From: Plenodomus lindquistii
Taxonomy: Eukaryota > Ascomycota > Dothideomycetes > Pleosporales > Leptosphaeriaceae
DNA length: 64,000 bases
Reading direction: 5' to 3'
Assembly (NCBI GenBank): GCA_025504975.1
Contig: JANUWI010000003.1
Coordinates: 744,001 to 808,000 of the forward strand
In this document: one piece after another, positions 42,148 through 54,096 of the stretch
How positions within the stretch are numbered: the stretch's first letter is position 1
How the letters are laid out: every line of letters starts with the position of its first letter
Notes under the pieces: generated by a model
The model's input: the letters and a program-made list of their open reading frames with translations, nothing else
Told to the model about the DNA's origin: nothing
Database searches by the model: none
Translations under genes and position numbers: made by a program

Positions 42148-43263
42148 TTACAGACTCGCCTGTGGAGCTCGTTTCCACCCTTTGTTAGACCAATCGTTCA
42201 TCTCTGTAAGACCGCTGATTTCTTTCTGCCCAGGTGCAATGCTCTCGCCGATGCTGAAGTCGTGAGCTGCTATGATCCACACATTCTTATGCTCAGCAAA
42301 CGCCTTTGTGCGCCAGATTGTATCAATGGCTTGGTCCGGATCAGAGTGCATGCCCGACTTCGAATATGGAGGTCTGGCGGTGCGCCTTGGGTCTTTGAGA
42401 ATCTCAGGATGATGGAAGCAGTCACCTGCGAGCAATACAAAGGTATCGTCTCCATCAGCTCCACTCGTTGTTCTGATCAACATCATCTGATGTCCTGGGG
42501 AGTGCCCAGGCGCATCGATTATGTACGCAGAACCATCGCCAAAAGCATCGTATGCTCGATCAAAAGATCCTAAGCCAATCCACTTTTTTTTCTGAAGGTC
42601 TACTGCGTTATACAGTCCTTTCGTCATCCCCTCCATGACCTTTCCTGCTCTTTTGTCACCCCCGCCCTTCAACAAATCGTCTGGGACATAGCTTTCGATG
42701 ATCTTCCGACTCCCATCAACCGGTAGTGTTTCGCTCAGATTTGGGGACTTTGGATCCACAGGATACCCAGGCCTTGCGTATGTGCAACAAGTTGGCCCAA
42801 CCCACATCTCTGCATCACTGAAGCCGGCTTTTGCACCATCACCGACGTGATCAAAGTGTATATGTGAGAAGATGACTGCCTTTACTTTCTCGGGTTGCTG
42901 CTCAGCCATCCCATGCTCTTTCAGGATCTCTGCTGGAGACTTTGGCTCACACTTGAATTGTGGTAAGACATTGTCCACAATGAAAGGCGACAAATTCTCG
43001 AGATCTTTTCGCATTCCTAGGTCAAAAATGTACATGTTGCCAGTTGCAACGTGCTCGATGAGAAAGACGTAATCCGGGCCATAATATGATTTCTGTGATT
43101 CCTTTTGATCCTCGGTATGAGTGGAATTGTCATACTTCTCGTCAGGACCTGGAAGAAGCGTCATGGCTGTCGGTATGTACAGTCCTCCAGCCTGTATGAG
43201 GTGCACTCTGCATGTAGCATCTGAAGCTGGGATCGCATGCCATGGCAGCTTTGGGGACGACAT
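42148..43263 (-). CDS. Metallo-beta-lactamase-fold hydrolase (lactonase-like)
   Basis: Single exon, 371 aa from the ATG at 43263. MBL-fold enzymes use one or two zinc ions for hydrolysis; this layout resembles N-acyl-homoserine lactonase-like fungal members. Zinc motif: His134-Ile-His136-Phe-Asp138-His139 in FSHIHFDHVGD. A later metal His sits in IIDAPGHSPGHQMM, an Asp in VLLAGDCFHH, and the last His in WIIAAHDFS. The N-terminal strand block (CRVHLIQAGGLYIPTAMTLLPG) and YVFLIEH..NMYIFDLGMRKD are typical. There is no signal peptide, so it is probably cytosolic. The substrate is unknown. TATAT lies about 90 bp upstream. Confidence 0.88.
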   Translation of the reverse strand: MSSPKLPWHAIPASDATCRVHLIQAGGLYIPTAMTLLPGPDEKYDNSTHTEDQKESQKSYYGPDYVFLIEHVATGNMYIFDLGMRKDLENLSPFIVDNVLPQFKCEPKSPAEILKEHGMAEQQPEKVKAVIFSHIHFDHVGDGAKAGFSDAEMWVGPTCCTYARPGYPVDPKSPNLSETLPVDGSRKIIESYVPDDLLKGGGDKRAGKVMEGMTKGLYNAVDLQKKKWIGLGSFDRAYDAFGDGSAYIIDAPGHSPGHQMMLIRTTSGADGDDTFVLLAGDCFHHPEILKDPRRTARPPYSKSGMHSDPDQAIDTIWRTKAFAEHKNVWIIAAHDFSIGESIAPGQKEISGLTEMNDWSNKGWKRAPQASL

Positions 43264-44297
43264 GCTAGTCAATTGGAGGAGGGCTGAAGTAGCAGTTCTT
43301 CACAGCTTTTGAGATTGACAAAACGATCTGTGAAGCTAATGGATACTGTGAGATATATCCCCTTGGACTAGCCGTCATGTGACGTTTACTAAGCGATGGT
43401 GACGTCACCTATATTCCTGTACCCTTAAACAGTTGGTGAGAGGCGTCAGTGAAGCGATTATACGGATGAGATCTTTTCTCGGCATTGCGAAGTGACACCA
43501 GCCAGGCTGTGGTACCCCGACCACGTGTCGACTCCTTCAGCATGACCTAGGGCGCGACTGACTAAAGCGAATATCATGTCTTACCCCAATATGCTATCGC
43601 GGCTAGCTTACCTGTAATAGTCAATATTAAAGTATACGTCTTCTGCAACTTCGGCTCACTTACATGAACATCTGTCGTGTAGTTCCTGCGCAACCACACT
43701 CTCCTCTTCCCAACTTGCTCGTCATCCATCCGTCCACACTGCATCGGGCACGGAGTAAATCTAACCTACGAGACAAACAGAACACGTACGATTGCATATC
43801 TAAGCAATCAGGTAAGCATGTGATCGCACATCCTTCAGTCTCAATCTACTCCTCTCCTCCAGATCCTCCAATCTCCACATCCTCACCATCACTGCCAAAC
43901 CTTGCAACGCCGCCAAAATCCAGACGAAATGACAGACAAAGTCCCTTCACGTCAGTACAGTACTCTCATCATTCAGGTAGGTTCATGTACGTCAGATCAA
44001 ATGTAATCAAACTTTCTATTTCCCATGGAAGAAAGAAAACTATACACATACAGCCATATTCCCGCCTGCCACCAAAAAAAACGCCAAGAGCACGCACACT
44101 CTTCACATACCATACCCAACAACTTGATCAATCGACATGTAAAACAATGCCCAAAGCGAACGGTATCGCGACTACTCTATCATGATATGATCTCTCAGCC
44201 CAAGGGGAAAATTTCAAGTCCGTGTCCTGAAACGAAAGCGCTCCGACATGCATCTTCCAGCCAAGCAGTCTACTATACCCAGCGATCGGAGACGGTG
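43264..44297. other. Intergenic DNA
   Basis: The promoter of the MBL-fold gene (TATAT near 43354) and the 3' region of the Kes1 gene. A plus-strand ATG frame, 43664-44185, is Ser/Pro-rich and UTR-like and is not called. Confidence 0.4.
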
Positions 44298-46095
44298 CTA
44301 AAAAGCCGCATACTCCTTATTCGGCGGTAATTGGTAATTCTCCGCATGCAACCCCTTGAGAGCTTCCTCGCCGTCGGGCGTAAGATCCGGTTTACCAATG
44401 GGCGTAACAGCACCCGTAAAGAACCGCGGTTTCCATTCTTTTTCCGCGGCCTTTCGTTCTGCGGCTTTGGCTCTTTGTTTTTCTTCGATTTCGGTTTTGA
44501 GGGTGGTGGCGAGCGTGTATTGTTTGCCCACTATGGCGTTGGTGACGCCTTCCCAGAACTTTAGCGATTCGTTGGGGAGCTGTTCTTCGAGTGGGGGCAC
44601 GATTTTGGCGATGGGGTCGAGGGGGTTGAGGTCGATGATGAGATTCTTCTCCTGGGGTTGGGTTAGATGGGCGTGGTATGCTTGTTGGTGGAGTACTCAC
44701 TGCGACTTTGCTGAAGGGCTTGTTGCCAAGGGTGTAGTACACTTTGTCTTGCCAAGAGCCTTCGATGCGTGCAAGGACATCCTTGTCGGAGACATCCTTG
44801 AGCTTGGTTGTATTATCGTTCTTTGGGTCATACTTGAAGATGGCTCCAACGACCTTGTTCTGTGACCGTCCAAGCCAGCCCTCTTCTTGGTATTCGAGGA
44901 TGACCTTGAGCCCGGTCCGTGGGCAGGTGATGTAACAGGTATCGGCGACCGAAACGTTGAGTGTGCCTAGCCACTCATGTCAGCAAGTTCTTCAAAAACA
45001 CCTTTGCTTGGCCACAAACCTCTCAGGAAGCCACCCAGGTACGCCGCGGGATGTGTGAGTTGGTACTCCTCATTGTCCCTGTTCTTCAGGGTGATGAAGA
45101 TGCCCAGGTTGTGTGCTCCCGCAACAACGCGCACGCTTGTGCCTGTGAACTTTGCGCTGATTTGATCATAGCCTCTGGCGCTGACGCCCTTTTCAGGGCA
45201 GTCGACGTAAAAGGCTGAGACGGGAGGGTGGTGGGAGGTTTGTTCGGTGATGTAGGAGACGGTGACGGGCTTGCCGTCGCCCTTGACGCTGCCTGCGCGG
45301 CTTGAGGGGGCCGAGTTTGGTGTCTTGAGGGTTGGGTGGGTGTCTTCGATCTTCCAGTTACACTGCGCAAGTCAGCGGTGCCTAGAACGTGGACAAGGCG
45401 ACTTCTTACTCTGAAGAACTCGCCCAATGTGGAGTTGTAGGGCTTGCATGGCTTTCCCTTGACGTATTTCTATGGCCTGGTCAGTGACGGTCGTGGTGGT
45501 GGGCGGGGACGCGCGGCATACCAGATCCTTTGTGAACCAGAAGCGCAGACATCCCAACATGCGCCCAAGTTCCTCGTCTGAGTCGCCGATGCTGGGCTCG
45601 TTAGCACGCGTAGTCTGCATCATGTGGTGTTGCTACCGACCTAATGAAGGTATCCGGCCGGTCGAGGTAGTGCCAGTATTCTGCTGCCAGTCAGCTTCCG
45701 TGTGTCCAGCTGCAGCCGTCTGCCATGTACTGCAGGCAACATACCCAAGTTTGGCCGGGGCTCGAGAAGCTGTGCGGGGAGGGAGAAGCGGACGGCGGCG
45801 AGATCGGACACGCCTACGAATCTGGAGAAAGGTCGAGTCAGCCATGGGTGCTTGGGGAGCTCGGCTGGTTCGCTGGATTGCAGCAGCAGCAGCAGCAGCA
45901 GCAGCGACATTGTCGGTGGACGAGGGCGCCTCACCTTCTCAAGATGCCCAAGAAGGTCTTGAACTTGGAGCTGTCATCTGGTGGCTTCTCTGCAGGCGCG
46001 GCGGTGGGCGTCGTGGCCCTCGAGGCTTCGTTGGAGTTGAGTGCAGAGCCCGTCGCGGACCCTGGCTGGGCGCTGGCTGGCGCGAGGTCGGCCAT
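44298..46095 (-). CDS. Oxysterol-binding protein homologue, Kes1/Osh4 type
   Basis: Eight exons (minus): 46095-45935, 45821-45745, 45680-45641, 45591-45522, 45469-45410, 45362-45020, 44966-44701, 44651-44298; 456 aa; introns 47-113 bp. Osh4-type proteins exchange sterol and PI4P between ER and Golgi membranes. There is no PH domain, as in Kes1. The sequence runs KFKTFLGIL, VGVSDLAAVRFSLPAQLLEP, SDEELGRMLGCLRFWFTKDL, YNSTLGEFFRCNW and the OSBP signature EQTSHHPP (176-183). It then has CYITCPRTGLKVILEYQEEGWLG, IEGSWQDKVYYT and a helical KTEIEEKQRAKAAERKAAEKEWKPRFF near the end. Each join was checked for phase and homology. Intron 1 holds a CAG/CTG repeat; intron 3 uses a GTCGGT donor. Confidence 0.94.
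45881..45906. repeat. (CAG)n trinucleotide repeat in Kes1 intron 1
   Basis: About eight CAG units on the plus strand (CTG in the transcript), inside the 113-bp first intron. The repeat inflates an otherwise typical intron length. Confidence 0.9.
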
Positions 46096-46960
46096 GTTGC
46101 TTTCTCTCCTCTTTCTGATGGTGTGTGTCTCTATGCGCGTGTTTCTATGCGAGAAGGCGGCGCCGCACCGGGCCAGAGGAGTATATACAAGGCGGTAGAG
46201 AAGGGTAGGGTGGTGACGGCGTCAGGTGCAGCGATCAGAGGCGGTGCAGGTCTAGCGAAATCGTGGCGCTGTGACGTCGTGAGGCCGAGAGATCCTTATC
46301 TGGTCGCGGACGGCTGTGGCGGGGTACAAGTTCAACTATTCAACTACACCAACAGCAGTAATAGACTCCACCGAGACAAGATCTCAGCAGTTCGCATGGA
46401 CAAAGAAGTCCCTCCCAGGCCAGCATCGTCAGACATGTCGCTGCACTTTCTTCCATATTTCTAGCGCCATCAACTCGCCCACCCAGCTCATCATGCACGC
46501 GCGCGTATGAAATGGCCTCCCCCGGATCGTGCTGCTACTGATTGGATCCAGTTTCACCGCCCGCCACCATCCCTACCACCGTTCCACCTCAACCAACCTT
46601 CTACTCCAGAATACAACATACAAACGAGCACATGTGCCCTACGCAACATGCAAAAAATCACCTCAATCACGTCTGTATTTCTCATGGGCTCATACAAGAC
46701 CATCAGCTAGAGCAGAACTGTCCTGGTGTGGCTCTCTCTTGACCAACTATACCATGTGGACAAGGCGGTCTGACGCTTGACCACGGCCATGTACAAGATC
46801 TGCATGCGCACCCCCGTCGTACCTTGCCTGATGCATCCACGTGATCATCTAATCATAACAGCACACTTGCACCAAAATCGTCCAAACTCCAAACCATCGC
46901 TCCCACACTTTAGTAGTGCGTCTGGTTTCCATCTCGTAGTGCATGCAGCTCATAACCCCA
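46096..46960. other. Intergenic DNA
   Basis: The Kes1 promoter and the 3' region of the PalB-like gene. No gene is supported. Confidence 0.45.
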
Positions 46961-49900
46961 TCAATCGTTCCACTCCCGCCACACCCCAATCGAGCATGCC
47001 TGAGGCACGTCGGTGTAAATCTCAACATCGTACCATTCCTCTACTGGCCCTCCAGGCCCTGAAAGCCGGTCCAGGATGAGCCACAAATCTCCTTGGTTGT
47101 TGAAACTTGGATCAATATTCACACTCTCGGACCGAACCGTAGCCGAGTCGGCATACTCCCCACGCTCGCTAGCGATGATAAACTTGCGTTCGGGGCCCCG
47201 GCCAATCTCGACGCTAAGCCGCAGCGGACTGCGTGCCAGCTTACCCAGGTCGAGTGAACGAGGGCTCGTGGCCTTGAGAAATCGTGCTATGATCGTGTAC
47301 GAGGCCAAGCGATGCGGTAGTAAAGGTGCCGCGACTTTGTGTACGTTCGCCCCAAAGCAAGCCGGCGACAGCTTCATCGACAGCAAGCCTGCGCCATCGC
47401 GAGGAATCTGTTTGAGAACAATGTCGCTCGTACTGTCAATGCGAAGAGTATAGTCGCCAGTTTGTCCAGCCTCGAAGAGGGAGCAAATAATCGTGTAAAG
47501 TCCGGGTTGGAGGTCCTTGATCTCTGCAAATACACAGCCAATGCGGTGGTTGCCAGAATCCGCAAGTACATCACGACTCTGGAGCCGATAGATGCGCTTT
47601 CCGTGACCGAGAGCAAGTTTTACATGCAGGGGATGCTCGTGATTGGCGCTCGTCAGCAACATGGCGAGCGAGCCATGCTGTCGAACCTCAAGCGAGTACT
47701 GTGGGTTCTCAAAGTATTTCGCCGATCCAGTACCACCACCAGCAGACTGTCGTGTCCAAGCCCCTTCTTCGATCCTTTGCACAGGATACTTTTGTACTGC
47801 AGGTTCTAGCCCTATCACCGAGTTGGAGAATGCCGATAACGAGAAGGAGTATGATGATGCAGGAAGATCGTCCTGATCGATGACTACGGTATAGGTCGTG
47901 TTCGCCTCTGTGTCGAATCGCAGGAGACATTGGGGGGTCGTAACATAGTCGCTCGATTCGAGGTACGTGTCCTTCATGTACAGGCGCTCTCCATTTCCGT
48001 TGCAGATGTAGATGCTCATGTATCCTTTTGGCAGCTCGCCGGATGCGCTGACTAAATTTTCAGGGCGGACACTACCATCATTGAAGCTATCAGATTCCTC
48101 CTTGGTCTCGGTGGGGCTTCCCCGGAAGTGGCGACTCAGAAGAAACCATACAGGACCAGCGGCCTTTGAGGCAAACGCAAATTGCGGATGCTTAACGATA
48201 CAGCCTCCAGGCGACTTGAGCTCGACGTTCCACTCAAAGTGAATATCCTGGCGATAACGGAAAAGACCAGGATTCCAATTCAGGTACAAGCTTTCGAAAT
48301 GCTGTATCACCTGTTCGAGCCCTATCCAAAACGTTGTGGGATGCGGTCGGTCTGCTGTTGGGACGCTATCCCGGTAGTAAGTCTCTACGCTACTCTGGGT
48401 ATCACCACTCGAGGTCGAAGAGTCCATGGCAACAGCGGCTGAAGGACGTGGTCCACGCCATCCTTTGCCTTCTACCCACGGATTCTTTATGAGTAGCAGT
48501 CGATCGTGATCGGTTTCCCTCATGTCCAGTACGACGTAGCTATGCTGTCCTTCAAGACCAAGCTCGCGCTCCTGTCTACTAGACATCTTGCCTGTGCCGG
48601 CAGTGACGAGGACATCACCATATAAGAAGGCGTTGTATATACGGCTCCAGAGCTGATCAGGTACTGTGTCTGTTCTAGTTGTTGTAAGCTTTTGGATCAA
48701 TCAGCGTCAACGAAAACTCACTCTTGTAGAAACACTTGTTCGGGAATCCATCCTGTGAAAGTCCACAGGTCGCTGCACGAGTTGCTACCTGGGAAATCGT
48801 ATCCTCCTCGGATCTTCAGATAGGCCTTTTCAAGAAGTGCTGGCCAGAGTAGTGCCGGGTTGCGACGATCGACAACGTGCAGTAACCGGTGCGTATTTGA
48901 TACAGGAAGCCGATCGTCTATGACCACCTTTCGCCAGCAACCGTTGAAATTGAGACGTACAATGTACTTGCCATTTGAAGATGGGACTGGCTTCCCAAGT
49001 TGCTTATCGAAGGGGTAGAGTATGTTTGACAGCATCTTCCAGGTCAGCATGGAACAGGATGGTAGTGATGGCGACCGACCTGATCATGACCGCGTTCGGA
49101 TCGTGCGATGCCTGCACATAAGCTGGCTACGACGGAGCAATCAGAGGCAGCGTCTTGCACAAGATCGATGCAACGAGAGCTGCTCATCAATGGGCCAATA
49201 CCGCTACGATCACCAGGGAACATTGAAGGAGGAGGAATCGCTTGCTTGGCACGCGCCCAACCCTGGAAGAATTGTTGCTGGTATGGCGACAGACTGAGCT
49301 CATGTGTGTCCCTAACAAAGTCAGATGTGTCCTCCACTCATACAGGAATGACTTACAAGAATAGTTCACCCGCTTCTTTTGCTAGAAACTCATCAGAAGC
49401 AGGGGTTCTGTCCCACGGAGGACACTTGAATCCATTGACCACGGATGCTTTGAGCAGGATTATGTCTTCTCTCTTGGAACGCTTCCTACTTGAGACTGGC
49501 TCGGCTAGTCTATGTATCTGAGAATGGGGGGCAACTGCAGGAGTTGGAGTTGGGGCTTTCGATTTTGCGACGATTGGCTGGACTTGTATTGCTGGCGAAC
49601 GCGGTATGGTCGCTGATTTGGCACCCAGATCACCGGATGCATTGAGATTCGTCTTACTTTCCGCCCCGACCCTCGACGTAACTTCGTCTGATAGATTAGC
49701 AGGCGCATTTTGTGTGTACATGGGCGAAGAAGGCGTGATGTCCTCCGACAGATCAATCAGAAGAAAGGGAGAATGGTCTTGATGTGACGGCAACGGTGAA
49801 GAGCCGAAACTATCATCCCACAAGTTGGCTGATACTGAAGAAGCTGAAGATTTACCTGGAAGCGCGCGGACATTCTCGACAGGCGTAGTGGTTGAAGACA

Positions 49901-50341
49901 GACCATGATGAGAGGAACTGGAGTGCGATACAACGTCTTCAGTAGCGGTTGTCACGTCTTTGGAGCCAGCGACGTCTTCCGCCCACTGATCGATCCGTGT
50001 ATTTTTAGCGCCTGTAGATGGTTGCGCCGAGGGCGTCCAGCTCGTAGAGTTCTTAATTCGGTCCGCTACGGTCATGATCTCACCGCATTGCGCTTTGAGC
50101 TCTCGCTTTTCATCTGGATTTGATGAGAGCTTTAGCGCTTTCATCAAATGCTCTGCGGCCCCAATGGCTGCATCGAGCGCGCTATCCTTGGTCGTGGCAT
50201 ATTGCAGCTGTGAGCGATAGCTCTACAGCAAAGTTAGTATCTTGAATGATGAACAGGTTAGAATGGTGTGCAATTGCTCCTAATCCCACATACGTTGGCG
50301 GCAGCTTTGCAGGCTTCCAGCTGGCCTGCCTTGTCCGCCAT
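46961..50341 (-). CDS. palB: Calpain-like cysteine protease PalB (Rim13), pH signalling
   Basis: Exons (minus): 50341-50294, 50222-49357, 49311-49080, 49035-48722, 48674-46961; introns 71, 45, 44 and 47 bp; 1057 aa. PalB/Rim13 is the protease of the ESCRT-linked alkaline-pH pathway, thought to cut the PacC/Rim101 factor. An N-terminal MIT-type helix bundle (MADKAGQLEACKAAANSYRS to ERELK-like region, about 1-75) would bind ESCRT-III. A ~200-residue Ser/Pro-rich linker follows. The calpain core has catalytic Cys363 (ASDCSVVASL), His531 (GQHSYVVLDM) and Asn551 (IKNPWVEGKGW). C-terminal C2-like beta domains follow. The protein is longer than the Aspergillus one (about 840 aa), mainly in the linker and tail. 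Confidence 0.92.
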
Positions 50342-50987
50342 GTTGAGGGCAGAGCAGCGCTATCGGATTAAGGATGGATCAGTACGGCAAGGAAGCGGTG
50401 GCATCACGCGCAGTGATGCGTAAGAATGGCGTTGGCGCGTATGGGTGGGTGTACGAGAGCACCGGACTATCTGACAGACTGACGATGTGTGTTGTGCAGG
50501 TGTTGAGGCTCAGGGACTAGTGCACGTGTCTGTCGAGTCTGGCAGTCGCGACGAGCGAACATGTTCATTGGACGCGCTTCTGCTGACCAAGCAGAAGACA
50601 GCAGCATCTTGCCTTCACCTCGAGCTTGATGCGCTGGTTCGTTGCAGTTTGACACAGCCTCGATCAATCACGACGGCGACAACGTGGTGAAAGGAACATA
50701 TCAGGTTGCGTCATCTTGGCACACCGTGGACACGGAACTGGACCTCGGCCTTTGGACCTCGGAAGAGATCAGCCCTGGCGCTATCGCGCGCTGCGGAGCA
50801 TGATACCCATGAACGTCCCTTGTCCGCCTGTCTTTGCGTCTTGCTTCTCGTAATCTCGTTGTTTTGTTTGATATTTGACTTTGATCTCACAACATATACT
50901 ATGAAATAATCGAATCGCAGCGCTTCGCTCCAACCCATACAACCGGTTATATCATCGGTCGTCGCGCGACACCATACATCGACAACA
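50342..50987. promoter_or_regulatory. Divergent promoter region, PalB / carrier gene
   Basis: 646 bp between two start codons facing away from each other. No specific box is recognised with confidence. Confidence 0.4.
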
Positions 50988-52163
50988 ATGGCCGGCCAGT
51001 CCAAAGTCGAGGTGCTCCCACCGTGGGGCAACGCCGTCGCTGGTGCTGCAGGCGCAGTCATCGCAAATACTCTTCTTTACCCACTGGATTTGTCAGTCGT
51101 CCTTTGCGACAGAATGCATGTCTTGAAAGGCTTACTAACATTCTTCCAGGATCAAAACGCGGTTGCAAGTCCAAGTAAAGCGATCGCCCACATCCGATGA
51201 CCCCAATCCTGCCGACCACGAACACTATGACGGCGCAATGGATGCGATCAGGAAGGTCGTCGCCAACGAGGGTGTTGCAGGCCTGTACGCCGGCATGGCA
51301 GGCTCGCTGCTCGGTGTAGCATCCACAAATTTCGCCTACTTCTACTGGTACACTGTCGTCCGCAGTCTTTATATTGCCAACCGTTCCCTCACAGCAGCAC
51401 CGGGTACCGCGGTCGAACTCTCTCTGGGCGCCGTAGCTGGTGCACTGGCTCAGCTGTTCACGATCCCAGTGGCTGTAGTTACAACCCGACAACAGACTAT
51501 GAGCAAATCGGAGCGAAAAGGCATGATTGCGACTGGAATGGACGTTATCAATGGCGAGGATGGCTGGACAGGTCTATGGAGAGGGCTGAGGGCCAGTCTG
51601 GTTCTGGTCATCAACCCGTCCATCACATATGGTGCCTACCAACGACTAAAGGATGTCATGTACCCTGGCAAGAAGACACTGAAGCCAATGGAGGCCTTCC
51701 GTACGCGTAGCCCATGCCAAGAAAAGATTCCATGTCACTAACAACATGCAGTTCTCGGTTCCATGTCCAAGATCCTCGCGACCATTGCTACGCAACCGCT
51801 CATCGTCGCAAAGGTTGGCCTACAATCGAAACCACCACCAGCAAGGAACGGCAAGCCATTCAAGTCCTTTACCGAAGTCATGTACTACATCATTGAGCAT
51901 GAAGGCCCAACAGGTCTATTCAAGGGCATCGGACCGCAGATATTGAAGGGTCTGCTTGTCCAGGGATTCCTCATGATGACCAAGGAGAGGTACGCTCGCG
52001 ACTCGCCCTTCAAACAAGTATTTCACTAATCTCATCCAGAATCGAATTGTCCTTCATTCTTCTCTTCAGGTATTTCCGCCAGATGCGCGCAGAGAAGTTG
52101 CAGAAGCTTGCAAATATTGCCGCTGAGAAGGCTGGTAAGACTGCTCCCATTTTGGTGAAGTGA
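50988..52163 (+). CDS. Mitochondrial-carrier-family protein, peroxisomal PMP47/ANT1 type
   Basis: Exons 50988-51091, 51150-51700, 51752-51989 and 52070-52163; introns 58, 51 and 80 bp; 328 aa. It has the threefold six-helix carrier fold. The first repeat carries PLDLIKTRLQ (P-X-D-X-X-K). The corresponding sites in repeats 2 (IPVAVVTTRQQ) and 3 (TQPLIVAKVGLQ) are degenerate, as in the peroxisomal adenine-nucleotide carriers PMP47/ANT1. Other family text: GAVAGAVIANTLLYPLDL-type opening, GLYAGMAGSLLGVASTNFAYFYWY, GLWRGLRASLVLVINPSITYGAYQ and GLFKGIGPQILKGLLVQGFLMMTKER. ATP import into peroxisomes for fatty-acid activation is the likely role, inferred from family. The last exon is very short and helical. 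Confidence 0.9.
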
Positions 52164-53294
52164 GTAAGGGCCGGCAGTCTCGGTTGCGTGTTTTACAGTT
52201 ATACAGGGGGGCATATATTCGCACAGCATGGTGAAACAATTCCGAAGATCTTGCATGATTGAATAGCTCTATTTGGCGTTCAGGCTGTATATCGAATATA
52301 ATATTGGCAGGACGCTATCATCGTATCTCTGTCGGTTTACAATTTATGAACAAAGCATTATTCTCCGAGGCGGTGGTAAACGCCAAATGCACACTACCTT
52401 GAGCCGGTAATTCTCGGCGCCTTTCGTCCGGTCGTTGGCTCTCCCCGCGTGCGTCACCCAAGAACAGCCAGGATGACAACCTTACGAGACGAATGTCACG
52501 TTTGTACTGACGATACTGTGAACTGACGCCAGTGACGAGTCTTCTGACTGCATGCCTACTGTTGTCGTCGTATGTGCTTAGGTCAGGGCTTCCCCGCTTG
52601 AGCGACCTTGGAGAAGACGTACAAACACCTCCCCAATCACGGAACTTCGCCAACCGAGACAATGGCCATGGAAGATGCCATTGCCGCCATCTTGGCTGAG
52701 GAACAAGCTTAAATGTCACACCTAACAATAGCGTTGCGCAATCCGTCAGCAGTTCTTCGCAGCGCAGATGATAAGCCACCACTGCGACCGGGTTGTTGGA
52801 TCAGCAAACTCAGCCGCGCCCAACCTCGTGCGCAACGGTCAGCATCCCTGAACAGCGCTTACTGGTGCAGTATTCGAAATTTCCCAAAATTTCCGACATT
52901 AGAGAAGCCATTCTGACAGTATTACCACTCCTGGATGGAGGTTCTCCGCGTTCTCGCTTATGTGGAAGGAGGCTGAGTAAACTGACTGCCTCAGCGACAG
53001 ATGCTGGCGTAAGGTGTTGGTGCGGCTTATGGTACTTTGAGAACGGCAGAGACACGCTCCGATGGCTATGAGAAGGACTACCCAAAGTTGCTGATGGGTA
53101 AGACGAGAAGACTCGAGTATATAGAGAAGCAGAATTACGCTTTGAAACAATCATCAACGCAACATCCATTTCCTCTTCTACCATCTTCAGTAATACTTTC
53201 TTCCATTATCTCCTAGCTGTTTATACACTAGTCACTACTATATTCAACTCCCAGCCCATCAAATTCACAGCATCAAACCATCCCATCAATCAAC
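52164..53294. other. Intergenic DNA with cupredoxin promoter
   Basis: No supported gene; minus-strand frames here lack ATG or motifs. TATATAG at about 53118-53124, roughly 175 bp before the next ATG, probably belongs to the cupredoxin promoter. Confidence 0.45.
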
Positions 53295-53837
53295 ATGGTC
53301 GCCTTCACCTCCCTCGCCCTAGCCACAACCACCCTCCTCGGCCTCACCACCGCGCTCCCCGCCAACGAGATCCGCGCCACAGGAGTAATCCACCGCGTCT
53401 TCGCCGGCTCCACCACCGCCAACAACGGTCTACACTTTGAGCCCGAGAACATCGTCGCCGAGATAGGAGACATCATGGAATTCCACTTCCTCCCAAAGAA
53501 CCACACCATTGTCCAATCCTCGTTCGACAAGCCCTGTGAGCCCCTCGCCGACGGAACCAGCATCTTCTCCGGCTTCAACTTCAATACCACTGCGGGCGAG
53601 GCACCCAACGTGTTTAGCTTCGTTGTCAAGGATAAGAATCCGTTTTGGTACTATTGTAGTCAGCCGGCTGGGAACCACTGCCAGATGGGTATGAGTGGGG
53701 TTATTAACCAGGACTTCGACTCTGATAAGACGTTGGTCAAGTACAAGGAGATGGCTAAGACTGCGATGCTGAAGCAGCCGAGTGCTGATCCTAAGGCGTC
53801 GCAGGGTGGTTGGATCTCGCCCAATTTGCCTTTGTAA
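53295..53837 (+). CDS. Secreted cupredoxin (plastocyanin-like) protein
   Basis: Single exon, 180 aa. A signal peptide covers about residues 1-21 (ends TTALPA). The rest is one cupredoxin fold resembling fungal extracellular serine-rich/cupredoxin proteins: VHRVFAG-type first strand, FEPENIVAEIGDIMEFHF, and copper ligands His70 (KNHTI), Cys121 (WYYCSQ), His128 (GNHCQ) and Met133 (MGM). Cys81 and Cys129 could pair. The family often ends in a Ser-rich stretch with a GPI signal; this protein lacks one and ends ..GGWISPNLPL, so it is probably free. A role in copper binding or cell-wall redox is inferred. Confidence 0.9.
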   Translation: MVAFTSLALATTTLLGLTTALPANEIRATGVIHRVFAGSTTANNGLHFEPENIVAEIGDIMEFHFLPKNHTIVQSSFDKPCEPLADGTSIFSGFNFNTTAGEAPNVFSFVVKDKNPFWYYCSQPAGNHCQMGMSGVINQDFDSDKTLVKYKEMAKTAMLKQPSADPKASQGGWISPNLPL

Positions 53838-54096
53838 GTGTGGAGCGGTGTGGGTAGACGGGGGGACAGGCGGTAGACGAGGCGATGAGGTGATTGGATT
53901 TGATGCACAGCGTTGGCGTTTTTTTTTGGCTTTATTTTTCTTGTTACTACACTCTTTCTCGAACACAGCTTTGACACTTAGCTCACCTTGAGCATTATAC
54001 AAATTTACAGGCACTATTGCAAATCTAATTCCAATGGTGGTGTTTCTCAAGCAGACTGTTGTCCCTGGAAACGAATAGTATTCATGGCGAAATGGG

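Noticed and set aside
43664..44185. 173-codon plus frame with ATG downstream of the Kes1 gene
   Set aside because: Ser/Pro/His-rich, UTR-like text without domain or splice logic; not enough support.
45472..46464. 330-codon frame opposite the first exons of the Kes1 gene
   Set aside because: No ATG start at its 5' end, crosses introns and exons of a real gene, low-complexity translation with poly-Ala from the CAG repeat.
52318..52782. 154-codon minus frame
   Set aside because: No ATG at its start and no motif.
53430..54050. 206-codon minus frame over the cupredoxin gene
   Set aside because: Antisense shadow of a clear secreted protein.
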